64,000 bases of DNA, from NCBI RefSeq assembly GCF_902769175.1, contig NZ_CACXNW010000001.1:1-64000 (forward strand), given 5' to 3'. How positions within the stretch are numbered: the stretch's first letter is position 1; each line of letters opens with the position of its first letter. The translations under genes were made by a program, and so were the position numbers. Source of the stretch: an uncultured Methanobrevibacter sp. Lineage in GTDB: Archaea > Methanobacteriota > Methanobacteria > Methanobacteriales > Methanobacteriaceae. Shown here in pieces: positions 38,721 to 48,125 of this stretch. A model generated the notes under the pieces. It saw only the letters and a list, made by a program, of their open reading frames with translations, was not told the origin of the DNA and made no database searches.

Positions 38721-39836
38721 TTAATAATTATCTAAAGCTGTCTGATAGTTTCCATCCAATTTAATGTATGGCTCTGCCCTTTTGATGACAACTCCTATCC
38801 TTTGTAGTTCTTCCATTTTTTTAAATGGCTTGTTTTTACGCACTGTCATAATTGTCCTTGCAGATTTTGTTCCTATTCCAGGTACACGTATCAAGTGATT
38901 GTAAGGGGCATGATTAATTTCTACAGGGAAGATATCCATTTCCCTTGCAGCAAGGATTTTAGGATCCTCGTTCAGATATAGCTTGTCGTTATCGTCAAAA
39001 ACAAGTTCCTTCACATCAAACTTATAAAGGTTCAATAATGCATCTGCATGGTAAAGCTTGGCGGTTCTATCAGTGTTGCAGCTCTCTTTCTTTTCAAATT
39101 CTGTTCCTTCAACTGGTGAAAATGCACTGAAGTAACTTCTTTTCAAGTCTACTTTTTTATAAAGGCTTTCCATCCTTTTCAGTATTTCAAGGTCTGTCTC
39201 ATCATTGGCTCCAACAATCAGCTGTGTTGTATGTCCAGACTTTGCAAAGCTTGGATTCCTTCTGCCTATCTGATTCATCCAATCCAACCTTTTAAGGATA
39301 TCCTTGTTGTAATCCTTTGTTGTTGTGATTTCATTAAGGCCGTCTTTTGTAGCTGCCTCAATGTTTAGGCTTACCCTATTTGCCAAGCTCATTGCTCTTT
39401 TTATAGAGTCTTTTGATGCTCCTGGAATGATCTTTAAGTGTATATAATCATCATATCCATAGTCCTTTCTTAGGATTCTTGCAGTTTCAATGGTCTTTTC
39501 CATTGTTTCATCTACATTGTTAGATATCCCTGAACTTAGGAAAAGTCCGTTTACATATCCATTGTTATAATAGTGGAGGAATGCTCTTGACAGTTCCTCA
39601 GGACTTAATTCAAGCCTTGTAAAGTTACGTTTGCTTTGGTTGATGCAGTATTTGCAATCGTTTTTACACTTGTTTGTCATCAAAGTTTTAAAAAGAGGGA
39701 TTTTGCATCCATTTTTTCCAGTTGCATTGTATATTCCTGGAAGATTTATTTGAGAGCTCTTGCTATGGCTAACATAATCGCATAAATCATATTGTGCACT
39801 ATCTGCCAATACTTGCATTTTTTCTAATGTAGACAT
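38721..39836 (-). CDS. radical SAM protein, putative DNA modification/repair type
   Basis: 371 residues. A CxxxCxxC cluster motif (Cys57, Cys61, Cys64 in NKCKNDCKYC) binds the 4Fe-4S/SAM centre. The barrel continues with LFLSSGI and SLNIEAATKDGL. The C-terminus has a helix-hairpin-helix DNA-binding motif (IRVPGIGTKSARTIM). This matches the family annotated as putative DNA modification/repair radical SAM protein (TIGR03916), which often sits beside a uracil-DNA-glycosylase-like gene. No such partner is beside it here. The product is presumably cytoplasmic and DNA-associated. Intact. Confidence 0.85.
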   Translation of the reverse strand: MSTLEKMQVLADSAQYDLCDYVSHSKSSQINLPGIYNATGKNGCKIPLFKTLMTNKCKNDCKYCINQSKRNFTRLELSPEELSRAFLHYYNNGYVNGLFLSSGISNNVDETMEKTIETARILRKDYGYDDYIHLKIIPGASKDSIKRAMSLANRVSLNIEAATKDGLNEITTTKDYNKDILKRLDWMNQIGRRNPSFAKSGHTTQLIVGANDETDLEILKRMESLYKKVDLKRSYFSAFSPVEGTEFEKKESCNTDRTAKLYHADALLNLYKFDVKELVFDDNDKLYLNEDPKILAAREMDIFPVEINHAPYNHLIRVPGIGTKSARTIMTVRKNKPFKKMEELQRIGVVIKRAEPYIKLDGNYQTALDNY

Positions 39837-40377
39837 ACTAATCTCGTTTTTTTTAATGATTTAATATTTTATTAATTAAAAATTTTTTATTAATTATATT
39901 ATTATAATATTTGGTTTTTTATAAAACTTTTTAAAATATGCGTCTTTTTTAACTAATATTGCCAATAATATTTTTAACTAATATTTAACTTACATTAACT
40001 AATATTTTTAGATAATATTTTTAACTAAATTTAATAATATTAACTAATATTTTTAGATAATATTTTAACTAATATTTTTTTAACTGTGATTTTTTAATTA
40101 ATATTTAACTCATATTTTTACTTAATATTTTTTAATTAATCAGTTAAATAAATATGTTTTATTATTAAACAAAATGTTGAATAGTATCTTTATTTTTTCT
40201 AATTTCTATTCTTTCATTTTTCATATTCATTATCTTTTTATCTTTTCCTTTTTAATATTACTTTTTTTAATTAAAATCCCTTATTGTTAATACTTTTATT
40301 CATTATCCCTTTAAAATTAAAGCAAATCAAATTCTAAATAAGAAAATTTTATATAAAATATCTGATAATCTAATATT
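39837..40377. other. divergent intergenic region with ATATTTTTAACTA repeats
   Basis: 541 bases between the divergent radical SAM and cfbB genes. From about 39951 to 40145 the words TTAACTAATATTTTTA and GATAATATTT recur many times, including two copies of ATTAACTAATATTTTTAGAT (39995 and 40039). No gene is visible. It holds the cfbB promoter at its right end. Confidence 0.5.
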
Positions 40378-40378
40378 A
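40347..40378 (+). promoter_or_regulatory. cfbB promoter, leaderless start
   Basis: TTTATATAA (40348-40356) is centred about 26 bases before the ATG at 40378, the normal distance from TATA box to transcription start in archaea. No ribosome binding site lies between. The mRNA therefore probably begins at or next to the start codon. Confidence 0.6.
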
Positions 40379-41877
40379 TGAAAGTCGTACTAGCTGGAAC
40401 TGGAAGTGTTGTAGGAAAAACAACCATTTCAACTGGAATTATGAAAGCGCTTCAAGATGAAAATGTTCAACCCTTTAAAGTTGGCCCTGATTTTATTGAT
40501 CCATCTTACCATACCATTGCTACAGGCAACGTATCCCGTAATTTGGATTCCTTTTTCATGAATGAATTTCAGATTGTCAAATCTTTTGAAAGAGCAATGA
40601 AAATATCCAATTCCAAGATGGGGATCATTGAAGGAGTAAGAGGTTTATATGAAGGAATCAGTCCTATAAGCGACATAGGAAATACAGCTTCTATCGCAAA
40701 AGCCTTAGATGCACCAGTTGTATTGCTTATGGATTCTCGCAGTTTAGTTAAAAGTGCTGCTGCGGTTGTTTTGGGCTTTAAAGCCCTTGACCCTGAAATT
40801 CGTATTGAAGGTGTTATTTTAAATAAAGTTAAGGGTCAGAGACACTATTTAAAGGCTAAAGAGTCTGTTGAAAAATTAGCTAATGTTCCAGTAATTGGTG
40901 GCATTCCACGTAATGAAGAGATTGCAGTAGAGGAAAGACACCTTGGTTTGGTACCTGCTCTTGAGAAGGAAAAGATCAATAGGAATATTGAGCTTTGGGG
41001 AAAAATAGCTGAGGAATATATAGACCTTGATGCCTTAAAGGATATAATGAAAACATCAAGCAAATCTGCTGTAAAAGACAATCAAAATAAAGCTATGGAA
41101 TCACTTGAAGATGATTCTAATAACGGGGATGCTTATCATCCTCACCTTGATTTATCCATTCATGAGGATGAATTCAATAAGGAACATAATGAGGCAATCA
41201 ATCTTGAGGTAACTAATGGTTCCAATCCTGGCGAGCTATGGAAAACAGGTAACAAGACTCCACTTAAGATAGGTGTGGCTTTAGATGAGATTTTCACTTT
41301 CTATTATAAGGAAACATTGGAATCCCTTGAGGATAATGGTGCAAAGATTGTTCCATTCAGCCCATATAAGGATGAGGAAATTCCAGATGTGGATGCTCTT
41401 TATATTGGTGGAGGATATCCTGAAGTATTCAAAAAGGATTTGTCTGAAAATGAAACAATGTTAAAATCAATCAATAAATTCCATAATGAAGACAGGCCAA
41501 TCTATGGTGAATGTGGCGGATTGATCTATTTATCCCAATCTATCGATGGTTTAGGTATGGTTAATGCAATTCCATACAGTTCAGAAATGACTCCAAGAGT
41601 TCAAGGGCTGAATTATGTTGTAGCGAGATCCAATAGGGACAACCTTATTTCAGATAAGGGAGACATTTTCAGAGCACATGAGTTCCACTACACCAAACTA
41701 AATATTGACAGCACAAAAGATCTTGTATTTGATGTTTTGAGGGGAAGAGGTGTATTTGATAAAATGGATGGAGTTAGTGTGAGAAATACTTTAGCTAACT
41801 ATATTCACATTCATGCATGTTCTTGTCCTAACTTTGCTTATAACTTTACAAGAAACATAGATGAATTAGATATATGA
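40378..41877 (+). CDS. cfbB: Ni-sirohydrochlorin a,c-diamide synthase (CbiA/CfbB)
   Basis: 499 residues. An ATP-binding dethiobiotin-synthetase-like domain has [10 protein letters not shown] (7-16), [12 protein letters not shown] and EGVRGLYEG. The glutamine amidotransferase domain has GGGYPEVF, the nucleophile Cys in YGECGGL, and a closing ANYIHIHA in place of the catalytic His-x-His. A non-conserved acidic insert (about 225-290) separates them. In methanogens this enzyme amidates the a and c acetate groups of Ni-sirohydrochlorin on the way to coenzyme F430; the same fold (CbiA) acts in cobamide synthesis. It stands alone, not beside other cfb genes. An intact core gene. Confidence 0.92.
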   Translation: MKVVLAGTGSVVGKTTISTGIMKALQDENVQPFKVGPDFIDPSYHTIATGNVSRNLDSFFMNEFQIVKSFERAMKISNSKMGIIEGVRGLYEGISPISDIGNTASIAKALDAPVVLLMDSRSLVKSAAAVVLGFKALDPEIRIEGVILNKVKGQRHYLKAKESVEKLANVPVIGGIPRNEEIAVEERHLGLVPALEKEKINRNIELWGKIAEEYIDLDALKDIMKTSSKSAVKDNQNKAMESLEDDSNNGDAYHPHLDLSIHEDEFNKEHNEAINLEVTNGSNPGELWKTGNKTPLKIGVALDEIFTFYYKETLESLEDNGAKIVPFSPYKDEEIPDVDALYIGGGYPEVFKKDLSENETMLKSINKFHNEDRPIYGECGGLIYLSQSIDGLGMVNAIPYSSEMTPRVQGLNYVVARSNRDNLISDKGDIFRAHEFHYTKLNIDSTKDLVFDVLRGRGVFDKMDGVSVRNTLANYIHIHACSCPNFAYNFTRNIDELDI

Positions 41878-43354
41878 TTCTTTTTTTATTTTTCTAAATC
41901 TTTTTTCAATATGTTTTTTATACTATTTTTTTTAGTTTTCTAAATCTTTTTTTCAATATATTTTTATACTATTTTTTTGTTTTTTGAAATATATTCCATA
42001 TCTCTCTTATATTTTTTTTATTTTTTCAAATCTCTTTTCAATATATTTTTTATACTATTTTTTTATATTTGAAATCTTTTTTCAATATATTTTTTATACC
42101 ATTTTTTAATATTTTTTTAAAATCTATTTTAATATTTTTTCTAAAATATTTTCTATTATATTAAATCTTTTTTTTAAATTTTATCTCAATATTTTTTAAA
42201 ATTTTATAAATCGTTTTTATTATTTTTTATTATTTTCTCAAATAATTTTTATACATTTTTTTATTTTTTCTTGGAATTTTCTCCTACATATTTTTCATTA
42301 TATTTTTTAAGATCTTAAAAATTTTTTTTTATTTTCTAAAAAAATTCATTTTTTCTTCAACACTTTTCTAACTTTATTAATTTTTCGTTTCACATTCAAC
42401 AAATTATATTGTTTTCAAATTTCATATTTTCTTAAAATTTATTGTATATTTTTTCATATATCTTTTATAGAAAATTATTACTCATTATTTTCTACAGTAT
42501 ATTTTTTTAGCATTTTTTCCTCTAAAAATTTTAAAATTTTTGATTTTTTTTAGAAATTTTTCCAGATTCAGGAATACTTTTTTTTTTGAAAAATTTGGAT
42601 CTTGTCCTGATTTTGGGAGAAAAATTTCATTTTTTTAAAATGGTTTAAATTTTTTTATTTTATCTTAAACGTGAGTTTTTTTATTATTTTTCTTAATATA
42701 AATTAATTTAATCTTATTTTTATATTTAAAATATTATGTTTTCTTATTCCATGATGACTCAATGATGTTATTTTTCATATATTTTACATTACATTTTAAC
42801 TCAATGATATTACATGCTATATTTTTATACATTGATGTACAATAATTTCTTATTTTTTTCTTCATTTTTTTCACTTATTTCACCTTCTTGATCTAGTCCA
42901 ATTGAGCTTATTTTTCATTTTTTCATCAATGATATTATCATCTGGGATAAATATTTTTCAATGAGTTAATTTTTTAATGATTTTCATCATCAAATTTTAC
43001 ACTTGAAATGGTACTTTTCAAAAATTTTTGTTTTTATTAGTCAAAACCATCTTTTGCTAACTCAATTTTTTTATCAAAAACACTCATGTTATTATCAAAA
43101 CATTACATCAATTTTTATTTCTTTGAATTTTATCTCTTCCAATACTCCTATTTTTTTTAAAGATTTCCACTTGAAAAATTTTGTAACTCAAATTGATAAT
43201 TTTCATTATCATATCATATACATTGAGTTATCATATCCTATTTTTAAAGGCAAGTTTATATGCAATGATTTTCATATATAATATTATAATTTTAATATTA
43301 TAATTTTTTTGTAATGCTTTATGATTTGTATTTAATCTTCTTTGAGGAATAATT
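41878..43354. other. 1.5-kb gene-free AT region with degenerate repeats
   Basis: The largest gene-free stretch left of the adhesin. From 41890 to 42125 the phrase AATC-T(6-8)-CAATAT-TTTTTATACTATTTTT recurs about four times (CAATAT at 41908, 41954, 42039 and 42082). Further right are CAATGATATTA-type words, a TGATATTATCATC palindrome (42930-42942) and the 26-base phrase beginning ATTTTACACTTGAAA (42994-43019). Open frames here are Phe/Ile strings without ribosome binding sites. The last 40 bases contain TTGAGGAATAATT, which serves the next gene. Confidence 0.5.
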
Positions 43355-44044
43355 ATGTTAGAAAAAGAAGTAAAACAGTATAAAAGAGGTAACAGTTTCA
43401 CTTACCGTATTGACCTTTCAAAAAAGGATAATTTTGAAGGTGGAGAAAAGGTAATGATCCTTAGGTTAAGTGAATATGAATCTTACCTCGATGAGATAGA
43501 CGATTTAAAAAATCAAATTGAGGACCACAATAGGACCATTTCTGATTTAAAGGAAAGCCGCAGTGAAGCAAATTCCAATGTCAATAATGTAATCGAAGAG
43601 CATAATAAGGAAATAGCCCAGAAAAATCAGGAAATCAAGGATTTGATTGAAGAAAATAAAAAATCCATTCAAAAATGTTATGATATTATCGATGAAAAGG
43701 ACAAGCAGCTTTCACAGGCCAATGAGGAAATCAGAGTGGAAAGGGAAAAGACAGATAGTGCCAGAGCTAAAGCCCAAGAAGATATTCTAAAGGAAAGGGC
43801 AAGACATGATGAACTTGTTCTGGAAAAGGATCGTCAATTGAATGTAGTCAATCAACAGCTTCAGGATAGCCTTAAGGAAATTGCATATAAAGATAAAGTC
43901 ATTACAGTTGATAGGCTTCTTATTGATAGATATAAAAACAGAAGTTTCTTGGATCGTTTGTTAAACAGAATCCCTGATGGCAGCGATTTAAAAATAGATG
44001 AACCTAAGGAAACTTATGTTCTTGATGCAGAAAATAAAGGTTAA
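43355..44044 (+). CDS. coiled-coil protein with short AbrB-like N-terminus
   Basis: 229 residues. The first 35 residues (KRGNSFTYRIDLSKKDNFEGGEKVMIL) are strand-rich and resemble an AbrB/SpoVT-type DNA-binding hairpin, although too short for certainty. Residues 45-185 form a long coiled coil with heptads (DLKNQIEDHNRTISDLKES, QKNQEIKDLIEENKK, KDKQLSQANEEIRVER). The tail ends RLLNRIPDGSDLKIDE. I do not recognise the family. The gene starts behind GAGGAA. Gene-free DNA on both sides carries related words in opposite orientation (see findings), so it stands on a small island of its own. Confidence 0.75.
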   Translation: MLEKEVKQYKRGNSFTYRIDLSKKDNFEGGEKVMILRLSEYESYLDEIDDLKNQIEDHNRTISDLKESRSEANSNVNNVIEEHNKEIAQKNQEIKDLIEENKKSIQKCYDIIDEKDKQLSQANEEIRVEREKTDSARAKAQEDILKERARHDELVLEKDRQLNVVNQQLQDSLKEIAYKDKVITVDRLLIDRYKNRSFLDRLLNRIPDGSDLKIDEPKETYVLDAENKG

Positions 44045-45383
44045 TTTTTCTTATTTTCTCTTTATTTTTTTTTTAATTTTTAACAGTCTACCTCTTTATT
44101 TCATATCTAATCTTCTTTTTTCCTAATGCTGCTTTTAGGATAGGTCTATATTTTTTAATTTTTTCTCATATTTTATTTCTTATCTTATTTGCATTAACAT
44201 AATTTTTTTTTAATTTTTTCTCATATTTTATTCCTTTTCTTATTTGCATTAACATAATTTTTTTTTAATTTTTTCTCATATTTCATTTCTTATCTTGTTT
44301 GCATTAACATAATTTTTATAAATTTTTTCTTATTCAATATTAAGAATCAAGTCTACTTTTTCAGCTATTCAATCTGTTAAAAAAAATTTAATGTTAATAT
44401 CAAAATATTTTCTGATAACTCATTTTATAATCATTTTATATTCTTTTCATATTCATTCAAATTTTTATAGTTTCAAATGCCATTTTGTAACTCTTAGACG
44501 TCTATTTCAACTGTAAATTGTGTTTACATGATAATATCAAATAATTTTCTGATAACTCATTTTATTTTTATGACATGTATTTCAAGTGTAAAATTTTGAA
44601 ATTTTTAAAAAAATGAAATTGAATGATAATATCAATGTTCAATTAAGTTAATTTCATTTCAATATCATTTTCTAACTTTTACAACTCAAGGGTAAAATGA
44701 TGCTTTTTTCAAATTTTTTTATTAAAAAAATGATATTATCATCAATTTTTCATGATCTTAGAAAAAATTTTCTCATTTTTCCATTTTTCGATTCAAATTT
44801 TTTTCTAATTTTTTTTAAATTTTTTTAGCTCTGCAGATTAAAAAATTATTTTTTGTTCTATGGCATTCAAACAAAATGATATTTTTTTCTCCTGTATAAT
44901 TTTTGAAATTTTTATTACTTATTCGATAATTTTTTCTGTATATTGTATTTAATGGATTGTCTGCTTGTATTTTTTTTTATTGTGTCAATTTTTGTTTTTA
45001 TTTGGGAAAATTAGGCATTTTTACAAAGATTTATATATGGGCTTAATTAAATTAAATAATATATTTACATTCGCATATCCATTTTATTTTTTTATTGCAT
45101 GTTTTTTTGGTCTAGAAATTTTTTTCAAAAAAATAGTTTTAAAATTTCTCAATTGGATAATTGGGTTGCAAATATAAGGTTTATATAAATCTAAAAAAAT
45201 ATCTATTGTATATGATTTTTTTAGTATATTGTAAATTTTTTTAAAAAACATGAAAAACAATGGTTTGCGCTAATGTAATTATAACATTTTATTGAAAATT
45301 GTTCAATCAATTATGATTATTTATGAAAACTTTCGATCAGCATGATTGTGTTGATCTTTTCTCTTAGGAGGAGACTTGAAAAT
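44045..45383. other. 1.3-kb gene-free region with repeats and adhesin leader
   Basis: It holds a three-copy 55-bp repeat (44164-44328) and two copies of an AATATCAAA...TTTTCTGATAACTCATTTTAT phrase (44396 and 44532). It also has an inverted copy of the TTTTACACTTGAAA motif (44578-44595) and a TGATATTATCATCAA palindrome (44730-44744). No plausible gene is seen. The adhesin TATA box (TTTATATAAAT, 45180-45190) lies 194 bases before its ATG, which implies a leader of about 170 bases, long for this genome. Confidence 0.5.
44164..44328. repeat. three tandem copies of a 55-bp unit
   Basis: TCTCATATTTTATT begins at 44164 and 44219 and, slightly changed, at 44274, each followed by TTTGCATTAACATAATTTTT. 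The exact 55-bp period and near-identity point to recent duplication. Confidence 0.85.
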
Positions 45384-45803
45384 ATGTTAAAAGAATATAG
45401 AAAAAAGATATTTATTATTGCTTTGCTATTGTTTTTAATAGTATCATTATCTGCCGTAAGTGCAGATGATTCTGTTTCAAATGATACTGCACAAAGCAAT
45501 AATGCTGTTACAGAAACTGTAGCAGATATATCTACAGTAGATTCTCATGTGGATGATATCCCAGAGGAAGTTTCTATTGATGATGCTAGCATCACGGAAA
45601 CGGTTCCTGCAACTGAATCCAATGAGAATATAATAGAAAATGATGATGTAATGGATTCATCATCTAAGACTGTCGATTCTAAAAATCTTCTATCTTCTAA
45701 TAAATTAGGGGAAGATGATCATGTAATATATGTAAGTCCATATGGTCCTGATGATGGTGATGGATCTCTATTAAGGTCTTCAATACAATCAAGAAAGCTT
45801 TAG
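45384..45803 (+). CDS. adhesin piece 1: signal peptide and linker
   Basis: 139 codons: signal peptide, then an acidic Ser/Thr/Asp-rich linker and the first DHVIYVSPYGPDDGDGS module, where the frame is lost. The sequence then continues in another frame as FNTIKKALDSITGDEHYTIIIRNGNY. Confidence 0.75.
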   Translation: MLKEYRKKIFIIALLLFLIVSLSAVSADDSVSNDTAQSNNAVTETVADISTVDSHVDDIPEEVSIDDASITETVPATESNENIIENDDVMDSSSKTVDSKNLLSSNKLGEDDHVIYVSPYGPDDGDGSLLRSSIQSRKL

Positions 45804-46729
45804 ATAGCATTACCGGAGATGAGCATTATACTATAATTATAAGAAATGGCAATTATACAGGACCTGCAAATAACAATCTTGCATTTGTAAACAAGAACAT
45901 TACCATTAAAGCATATGATGGAGCAAAACCTTTAATAAATTTCTATAATAATTCTTATAATAATTATGCAGGTTGGAATATCACAGGTTCCAATATAGAA
46001 ATCCAAGGATTAATATTCAACTCTACCTATAGCTATAATGCTGTATTCTTGAGAATTACAAATTCAGATGTTAACGTTACAGAATGTACTTTTACCAATA
46101 CAAGTTATGGATATCGCTTAATCAATATCACTGGTTCTAATGTTAAAATTGATAAGAGTAAGTTTATTAATATATCTTATTCTACTTATTACCCTATCAT
46201 TAACGCTACCCGTAGTAATATTACTATCAGTAACAGCGAATTTGCAAAAAGTTCTAATTATCCAATCCTATTAAATTACTCTAATGCAAATATATCTGGC
46301 AATGAATTCCATGATTTCAATTCTAATTATGGAATAAATTCTGATAACAGTAATTCTACAATATGTGATAATCTATTTTATAATAGAGTTGCTTATGCCC
46401 CTACAATCAATTTACAGAGAAGCAATTCTACCCTTAGCGGAAACACTTTCCGTAACCTTAGCTCTAGCTATACTGGTGCAACATACAGTCCTATTGCTTC
46501 AATAAACGGTTATGCCAATATAAGCGACAATGACTTTATTGATACCTATTCATATTATGGTGGAGCTATCTATATAAGCGGACCTAGTAACGTTATAGAA
46601 AACAATAGATTTGTTAACACCAGTGCAGTTTATGGTGGAGCTATCTATAATATGGGTTATAATTTAACATTGTCTGGCAATACCATTACAGATTCCAATG
46701 CTACATATGGTAAAAAAAATATTCAATAA
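45779..46729 (+). CDS. adhesin piece 2: first beta-helix block
   Basis: It continues piece 1 without its own start (first internal ATG is 46049, with no ribosome binding site). Repeats of the form 'ITGSNVKIDKSKFINIS' and 'YGGAIYISGPSNVIENNRFVN' are beta-helix coils. It ends in an A8 run (46712-46719), after which frame +1 goes on with IFNNYGSNSANINTVYL. Confidence 0.65.
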   Translation, partial: FNTIKKALDSITGDEHYTIIIRNGNYTGPANNNLAFVNKNITIKAYDGAKPLINFYNNSYNNYAGWNITGSNIEIQGLIFNSTYSYNAVFLRITNSDVNVTECTFTNTSYGYRLINITGSNVKIDKSKFINISYSTYYPIINATRSNITISNSEFAKSSNYPILLNYSNANISGNEFHDFNSNYGINSDNSNSTICDNLFYNRVAYAPTINLQRSNSTLSGNTFRNLSSSYTGATYSPIASINGYANISDNDFIDTYSYYGGAIYISGPSNVIENNRFVNTSAVYGGAIYNMGYNLTLSGNTITDSNATYGKKNIQ

Positions 46730-48125
46730 CTATGGTTCTAATAGTGCAAATATTAATACAGTATATTTAACATTATTGAATAATGAAACTATCAACTCAA
46801 GTTCATCTATTGTAGATGTTGATGTTTTGGTTACCGATGATATGAGAAATGAAATTTTCGGTAAAATTGTACCTGTAGATTTGAATGATACCAGAGTTGG
46901 AAATGTCAGCATTACTGATGGTGATGTAAGCATTGCTGTTTCAAATCCAGGTGAAGGCACTTATCTTGTAAATGGTAATTATACTGGTGCATTGAATACA
47001 ATTGTCAAAACTGGAGTCATTACTTTCCTTGAACCATATACTGGTCCATTCTATGTAGCTACCAATGGTAGCGATAGCAACAATGGGGATGTTGATCATC
47101 CATTTGCAACAATTGAACAAGCCATCAAAGCTGCAGCGGTTTCCAATAACACTCATGCAATATTCATTAACGAAGGCACCTACCATGAATATGATTTAAG
47201 TGTACCTGCCGGAATGAATATTACTGGTATAGGTGACGTAACCATAGACGCCGACAATAAGGGAAGAATCATGAATGTTTCCGGTTCTAATGTAAACATT
47301 TCCAATATCAAATTTTCCAATGGAAATTTTGTTTCATCATCAACATCTTTTGCCGGTGCCCTTTATTGGACTGGAATAAACGGTACCTTAAACAATGCCC
47401 GCTTCTTGAATAATAATGTAGTTGGAAATTATTCAACTGCTTCTGGTGGTGCTGTTTATTGGACTGGAGCAAATGGTCTTATAAACAATACTAAATTTGA
47501 AAACAGTATGGCAAACACTACCAGTTCTTCATATTATGCTTATGGTGGTGCTGTTTATTGGGCTGGTGATAAGGGTACCCTTGCCAACTCCACATTTGAC
47601 AATAGTACTGTAACCTCAATTTATTCCTCTCGTACTTATGGTGGTGCTGTTTATTGGAAAGGTTACCATGGTCGTTTATTAGACAATTCATTTGACAATT
47701 CAAATGGTTATTATGGTGGAACTATCTATAATTATGGTTATAATCTTACATTATCCGGCAATGAAATCAATAATACAAACGGTACCTATGGAAGATATAT
47801 TGCCACCGACTTTTCTTATGGTTCTATCAATGGTGCTGTAGTTACTATCTTAAACAATACAACTGTCAGCTCATCTCTTCCTAGCATTAAATGTACAGTA
47901 AATGTAACTGATGATATGGGCAACCCTATATATGGTGGATATATTAATGTTACCTTAAACAGTACCAAAGTGGGCAGTGGTCAATCTAACTATGATATTG
48001 TTTCTGTAACCATTAATAATTCTGGTGAAGGACAATACTTGGTCGTTCCTCATTATTATCATTATTCTGCAGGGGCTTATAATGATAATTACACTTCAAA
48101 AACAGGTGTAATCAATTGGGGATAA
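46698..48125 (+). CDS. adhesin piece 3: beta-helix block with GPFYVATNGSD module
   Basis: 475 codons: an Ig-like spacer (VDVLVTDDMRNEIFGKIVPV), a GPFYVATNGSDSNNGDVDHPFATIEQAIKAA module (residues cut here by other text in the family only slightly) and GGAVYWTGANG-type coils. It stops with TAA at 48123-48125 after TGVINWG, and the same frame continues with VYNGPFYVAEDGDD, so the stop interrupts one protein. Confidence 0.65.
   Translation: MLHMVKKIFNNYGSNSANINTVYLTLLNNETINSSSSIVDVDVLVTDDMRNEIFGKIVPVDLNDTRVGNVSITDGDVSIAVSNPGEGTYLVNGNYTGALNTIVKTGVITFLEPYTGPFYVATNGSDSNNGDVDHPFATIEQAIKAAAVSNNTHAIFINEGTYHEYDLSVPAGMNITGIGDVTIDADNKGRIMNVSGSNVNISNIKFSNGNFVSSSTSFAGALYWTGINGTLNNARFLNNNVVGNYSTASGGAVYWTGANGLINNTKFENSMANTTSSSYYAYGGAVYWAGDKGTLANSTFDNSTVTSIYSSRTYGGAVYWKGYHGRLLDNSFDNSNGYYGGTIYNYGYNLTLSGNEINNTNGTYGRYIATDFSYGSINGAVVTILNNTTVSSSLPSIKCTVNVTDDMGNPIYGGYINVTLNSTKVGSGQSNYDIVSVTINNSGEGQYLVVPHYYHYSAGAYNDNYTSKTGVINWG

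Noticed and set aside
43003-43281. A 92-codon frame (MKWYFSKIFVF...) left of the coiled-coil gene
   Set aside because: Low-complexity Phe/Ile composition, no ribosome binding site, and it starts inside the repeated TTTTACACTTGAAA phrase.
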